Below are positions 62,161 through 64,000 of a stretch of 64,000 nucleotides of DNA, in pieces (position 1 is the stretch's first letter; each line of letters starts with the position of its first letter). This stretch comes from Arabiibacter massiliensis (GTDB lineage Bacteria; Actinomycetota; Coriobacteriia; Coriobacteriales; Eggerthellaceae), in the NCBI RefSeq assembly GCF_900169505.1, contig NZ_LT827021.1, forward strand, positions 992,001 through 1,056,000, written 5' to 3'. Position numbers and translations under genes: made by a program. A model generated the notes under the pieces. That model made no database searches. It was not told where the DNA came from and worked only from the letters and a program-made list of their open reading frames with translations.

Positions 62161-62514
62161 TTACAGGGCCTTCTTGGCCACCTCGACCACGGCGGCGAAC
62201 GCGGCGGGGTCGTTCACGGCCATATCGGAGAGCACCTTGCGGTCCAGCTGCACGCCGGCCTTCTTCAGGCCGTTCATCAGCACGGAGTAGCTCAAGCCGT
62301 TCAGCCGGGCGCCCGCGTTGATGCGGGTGATCCACAGGCGGCGGATCTCGCGCTTCTTGTTGCGACGGTCGCGGTACATGTACTGGAGGGAATGCTGCAC
62401 CTGCTCCTTGGCGGCGCGATAGGAACGCGACTTCGCGCCGTAGTAGCCCTTCGCGCGGTTGAGGACGGTGCGACGCTTCTTATGGGCGCTGACTGCGCGC
62501 TTAACACGAGGCAT
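62161..62514 (-). CDS. rplT: 50S ribosomal protein L20
   Basis: The 117-residue basic protein has the L20 sequence pattern: [30 protein letters not shown], then [31 protein letters not shown]. In other bacteria L20 is an early assembly protein of the large subunit and represses its own operon by binding the leader RNA. AAAGGAG precedes the ATG by ten bases. Confidence 0.98.
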   Translation of the reverse strand: MPRVKRAVSAHKKRRTVLNRAKGYYGAKSRSYRAAKEQVQHSLQYMYRDRRNKKREIRRLWITRINAGARLNGLSYSVLMNGLKKAGVQLDRKVLSDMAVNDPAAFAAVVEVAKKAL

Positions 62515-62538
62515 GTTTGATCACTGCTCCTTTTAAGA

Positions 62539-62736
62539 CTAACGGATGCCGAGGTTGCGGCCGATGACCTTCTGGTCGGCCTTGGCGACCTCGGTCTCGT
62601 GGCGGAAGTTGCGCTTGCGCTTGGGGCTCTTCTTGGTCAAGATGTGGCTCTTGAACGCCTTGGAGCGCATGATCTTGCCGGAACCGGTCACGCGGAAACG
62701 CTTAGCGGTGCCGCGGTGGGTCTTCATCTTAGGCAT
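62539..62736 (-). CDS. rpmI: 50S ribosomal protein L35
   Basis: The 65-residue protein matches L35 throughout: [45 protein letters not shown]. Its start overlaps the end of infC by eight bases, the normal infC-rpmI-rplT arrangement. Confidence 0.98.
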   Translation of the reverse strand: MPKMKTHRGTAKRFRVTGSGKIMRSKAFKSHILTKKSPKRKRNFRHETEVAKADQKVIGRNLGIR

Positions 62737-63322
62737 TGCCTTCGTCCTTCCCTTCTTCGTTCTTCTTCTCGTTCTCTTTCTTTTTCTTCGCCGCCACGGC
62801 CGAGGGCAGAGGGGCGATGAGCATGTGCATGTTGCGGCCTTCCATCTTGGGCTGGCTCTCGATGACGGCCATGTCCTTCAGGTCGTCGGCGAGGCGCTCG
62901 AGGATGGTCAGGCCCAGCTCCGGGTGGGCCATCTCGCGGCCGCGGAACATGATGGTGATCTTGACCTTGTTGCCGGCGTCGAGGAAGCGCAGCACGTGCT
63001 TCTTCTTGGTGGTGTAGTCGCCCACGTCGATCTTCGGGCGGAACTTCATCTCCTTGGTCTCGATCTTGCTCTGGTTCTTGCGAGCCTGCTTGGCCTTGAT
63101 GGCCTGGTCGTACTTGAACTTGCCGTAGTCCATGATGCGGCACACGGGCGGCTCGGCCATGGGGGCGATCTCCACGAGGTCGAGGCCCTGTTCGTCGGCA
63201 ACCCGCTGGGCCTCCGCCGTGACGTAGATGCCCATCTGCGTGCCGTCGAAGCCGATGAGGCGGCATTCGCGGACGGTGATTTGTTCGTTGAGCCGGGGCT
63301 CCTGAGCAGCTATCGCGCTCAC
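62729..63322 (-). CDS. infC: Translation initiation factor IF-3
   Basis: The 197-residue protein has both IF-3 domains ([25 protein letters not shown] and [41 protein letters not shown]). A Lys/Glu-rich C-terminal tail of about 25 residues ([21 protein letters not shown]) is an extension. I placed the start at GTG 63322, with AAGGA six bases upstream. The frame remains open to 63481 but runs through the leader hairpin. The non-ATG start is usual for infC and allows autoregulation. Confidence 0.95.
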   Translation of the reverse strand: MSAIAAQEPRLNEQITVRECRLIGFDGTQMGIYVTAEAQRVADEQGLDLVEIAPMAEPPVCRIMDYGKFKYDQAIKAKQARKNQSKIETKEMKFRPKIDVGDYTTKKKHVLRFLDAGNKVKITIMFRGREMAHPELGLTILERLADDLKDMAVIESQPKMEGRNMHMLIAPLPSAVAAKKKKENEKKNEEGKDEGNA

Positions 63323-63341
63323 CTTCCTTCCTTGCGCATAC

Positions 63342-63372
63342 AAAAAACCCGCGGGCTTCGAGGGCTCGCGGG
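63342..63372 (-). promoter_or_regulatory. Attenuator-like hairpin with U-run in the infC leader
   Basis: On the minus strand CCCGCG and CGCGGG pair and are followed directly by TTTTTT, ending 19 bases before the infC start. The position within a leader of about 150 bases matches the L20-controlled leader of infC operons described in Firmicutes. The upstream competing structure (GGCC repeats near 63391-63402) is not resolved. Confidence 0.65.
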
Positions 63373-63481
63373 CGTCGCATTCGCATAAGGCCGGAAGGCC
63401 GGTATTCGAGCGACCCGTCAGCAGCCGAAGCGCCGATGCAGGTGGAGGGCGGAAACCCTCGCTTGAGTAAACAGCTTGCAT

Positions 63482-63509
63482 AGTGTATCACGGAATGCGC
63501 TGGATGCAA
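63482..63509 (-). promoter_or_regulatory. Promoter of the infC operon
   Basis: On the minus strand TTGCAT (63504-63509) and TACACT (63482-63487) are spaced by 16 bases, about 160 bases before the infC start. Confidence 0.5.
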
Positions 63510-63568
63510 GGAAAATCTACATGCCGACGACGGCGGGCGCTGGCCGCGCCGCAGAATCCCCGAGAAGG

Positions 63569-63729
63569 CGCATCGAATGACGGTTTTGCGCAGGATTTTG
63601 TTGTTTTTACAACACGATTGGAGAACGATCACGGGCTACGCGGCCTCCAGTAAAAACGCGACCTGGGCAAACCCCATCAACGCTTTGAGCCGCATGGCGA
63701 AATCCTGCGCAGAACCGTCATTCGATGCG
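63569..63729. repeat. Palindromic element with CGACCTGGG core, copy 4
   Basis: The arms at 63569-63598 and 63700-63729 are complementary at 29 of 30 positions. The core CGACCTGGGCAAAC is at 63659-63672. The element fills most of the gap 63510-63880; the rest holds no gene that I can support. Confidence 0.88.
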
Positions 63730-63882
63730 TTCCCGAGCGCTTTTCGTAGCACGCGGCGCCGCTCGGCGAAAGGCGCTTGCGCGCGACGTAGCGTCATGCG
63801 ATAGACTGCGCGAAAGCGCGCCTGAGGGCTCGGGGAAAACCCGGCCGTCCGATTCCATCGGGACGCGACGCGCGCGCCGTTT

Positions 63883-63888
63883 GCTATA
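63883..63888 (+). promoter_or_regulatory. -10 box before the DUF454 gene
   Basis: TATACT stands 31 bases before the start codon and is preceded by GC, giving a partial extended -10. Confidence 0.45.
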
Positions 63889-63919
63889 CTCGCCAGCACC
63901 ACCGACACGGAAGGACACC

Positions 63920-64000
63920 ATGAGCCGTATCTCCCGCATCCTCATGCTCGCCGGCGCCTGGATCGCCTGCATCCTCGGATGCGTGGGCGTGTTCATCCCC
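63920..64000 (+). CDS. DUF454 (YbaN-like) inner-membrane protein, N-terminal part
   Basis: The visible 27 residues, MSRISRILMLAGAWIACILG and following CVGVFIP, match the first membrane helix of DUF454/YbaN proteins, where the pattern G-x-L-P-L-L-P-T-T-P normally follows. The gene runs off the right end of the window. GGAAGGA precedes the ATG by six bases. Function is unknown. Confidence 0.6.
   Translation, partial: MSRISRILMLAGAWIACILGCVGVFIP

Overview
The window is high-G+C DNA, mostly tightly packed minus-strand operons. It carries an mre/PBP2/RodA cell-shape cluster, a four-subunit cytoplasmic [NiFe] hydrogenase, a Tat-type flavin reductase paired with a small tetraheme cytochrome lipoprotein, and surface-protein repeats of the IYGNGAP type. 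Together these suggest an anaerobic gut actinobacterium of the class Coriobacteriia, probably Eggerthellaceae (Eggerthella/Gordonibacter-like). That placement is inference from gene content; no 16S gene is present.

Layout. 1-7.6 kb: an Rrf2-type regulator (cut by the window edge) behind an AAA+-like protein without a P-loop. Next comes a MarR-controlled operon encoding a heterodimeric ABC exporter and a HAD phosphatase, with two clear palindromic operators. 7.7-14.5 kb: an accessory block bracketed by two identical tRNA-Asp genes. It holds an HTH protein, a structured untranslated element, a frameshifted repeat-rich membrane-anchored protein, an AbiE toxin-antitoxin pair, a lone minimal nucleotidyltransferase and a Fic protein. 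14.5-24.3 kb: one long operon, mreB-mreC-mreD-mrdA-rodA-DUF697-radical SAM-DUF2344. 24.4-28.4 kb: the hydrogenase. 28.6-31 kb: ndk, a TPR membrane protein and a cyclophilin. 31.5-36.7 kb: an unassigned protein, a CbbX-type tandem AAA+ ATPase and a divergent WYL regulator. 36.7-42.4 kb: an RNA m5U methyltransferase, tRNA-Arg, GtrA, a hybrid histidine kinase interrupted by a suspicious duplication, and a GT2 glycosyltransferase. 42.8-49 kb: addAB (addA carries a frameshift). 49-52 kb: LysR, tRNA-Glu and a MurG-like glycolipid glycosyltransferase. 52-54.5 kb: an XRE regulator divergent from the tetraheme cytochrome and flavin reductase. 54.7-60.4 kb: a DEAD-box helicase, an operon with a fused GlpO-like/pyridine-nucleotide oxidoreductase plus DUF1667, and a NifX-like protein. 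60.5-62.1 kb: an IS110/IS1111-type element inserted in a palindromic repeat. 62.2-63.5 kb: infC-rpmI-rplT. The window ends in a DUF454 membrane protein.

The intergenic spaces are rich in dispersed palindromic elements of at least four kinds. One kind has a conserved core (CGACCTGGGNAAAC) with arms that differ between copies but stay self-complementary. A second has 21-bp arms with a compensatory base-pair change. A third, beginning GTCATCCTGAGCG, has also extended the 3' end of a coding region. Three genes (the surface protein, the histidine kinase and addA) are broken at G/C runs or at a corrupted duplication. Read errors are therefore a serious alternative to true pseudogenes.
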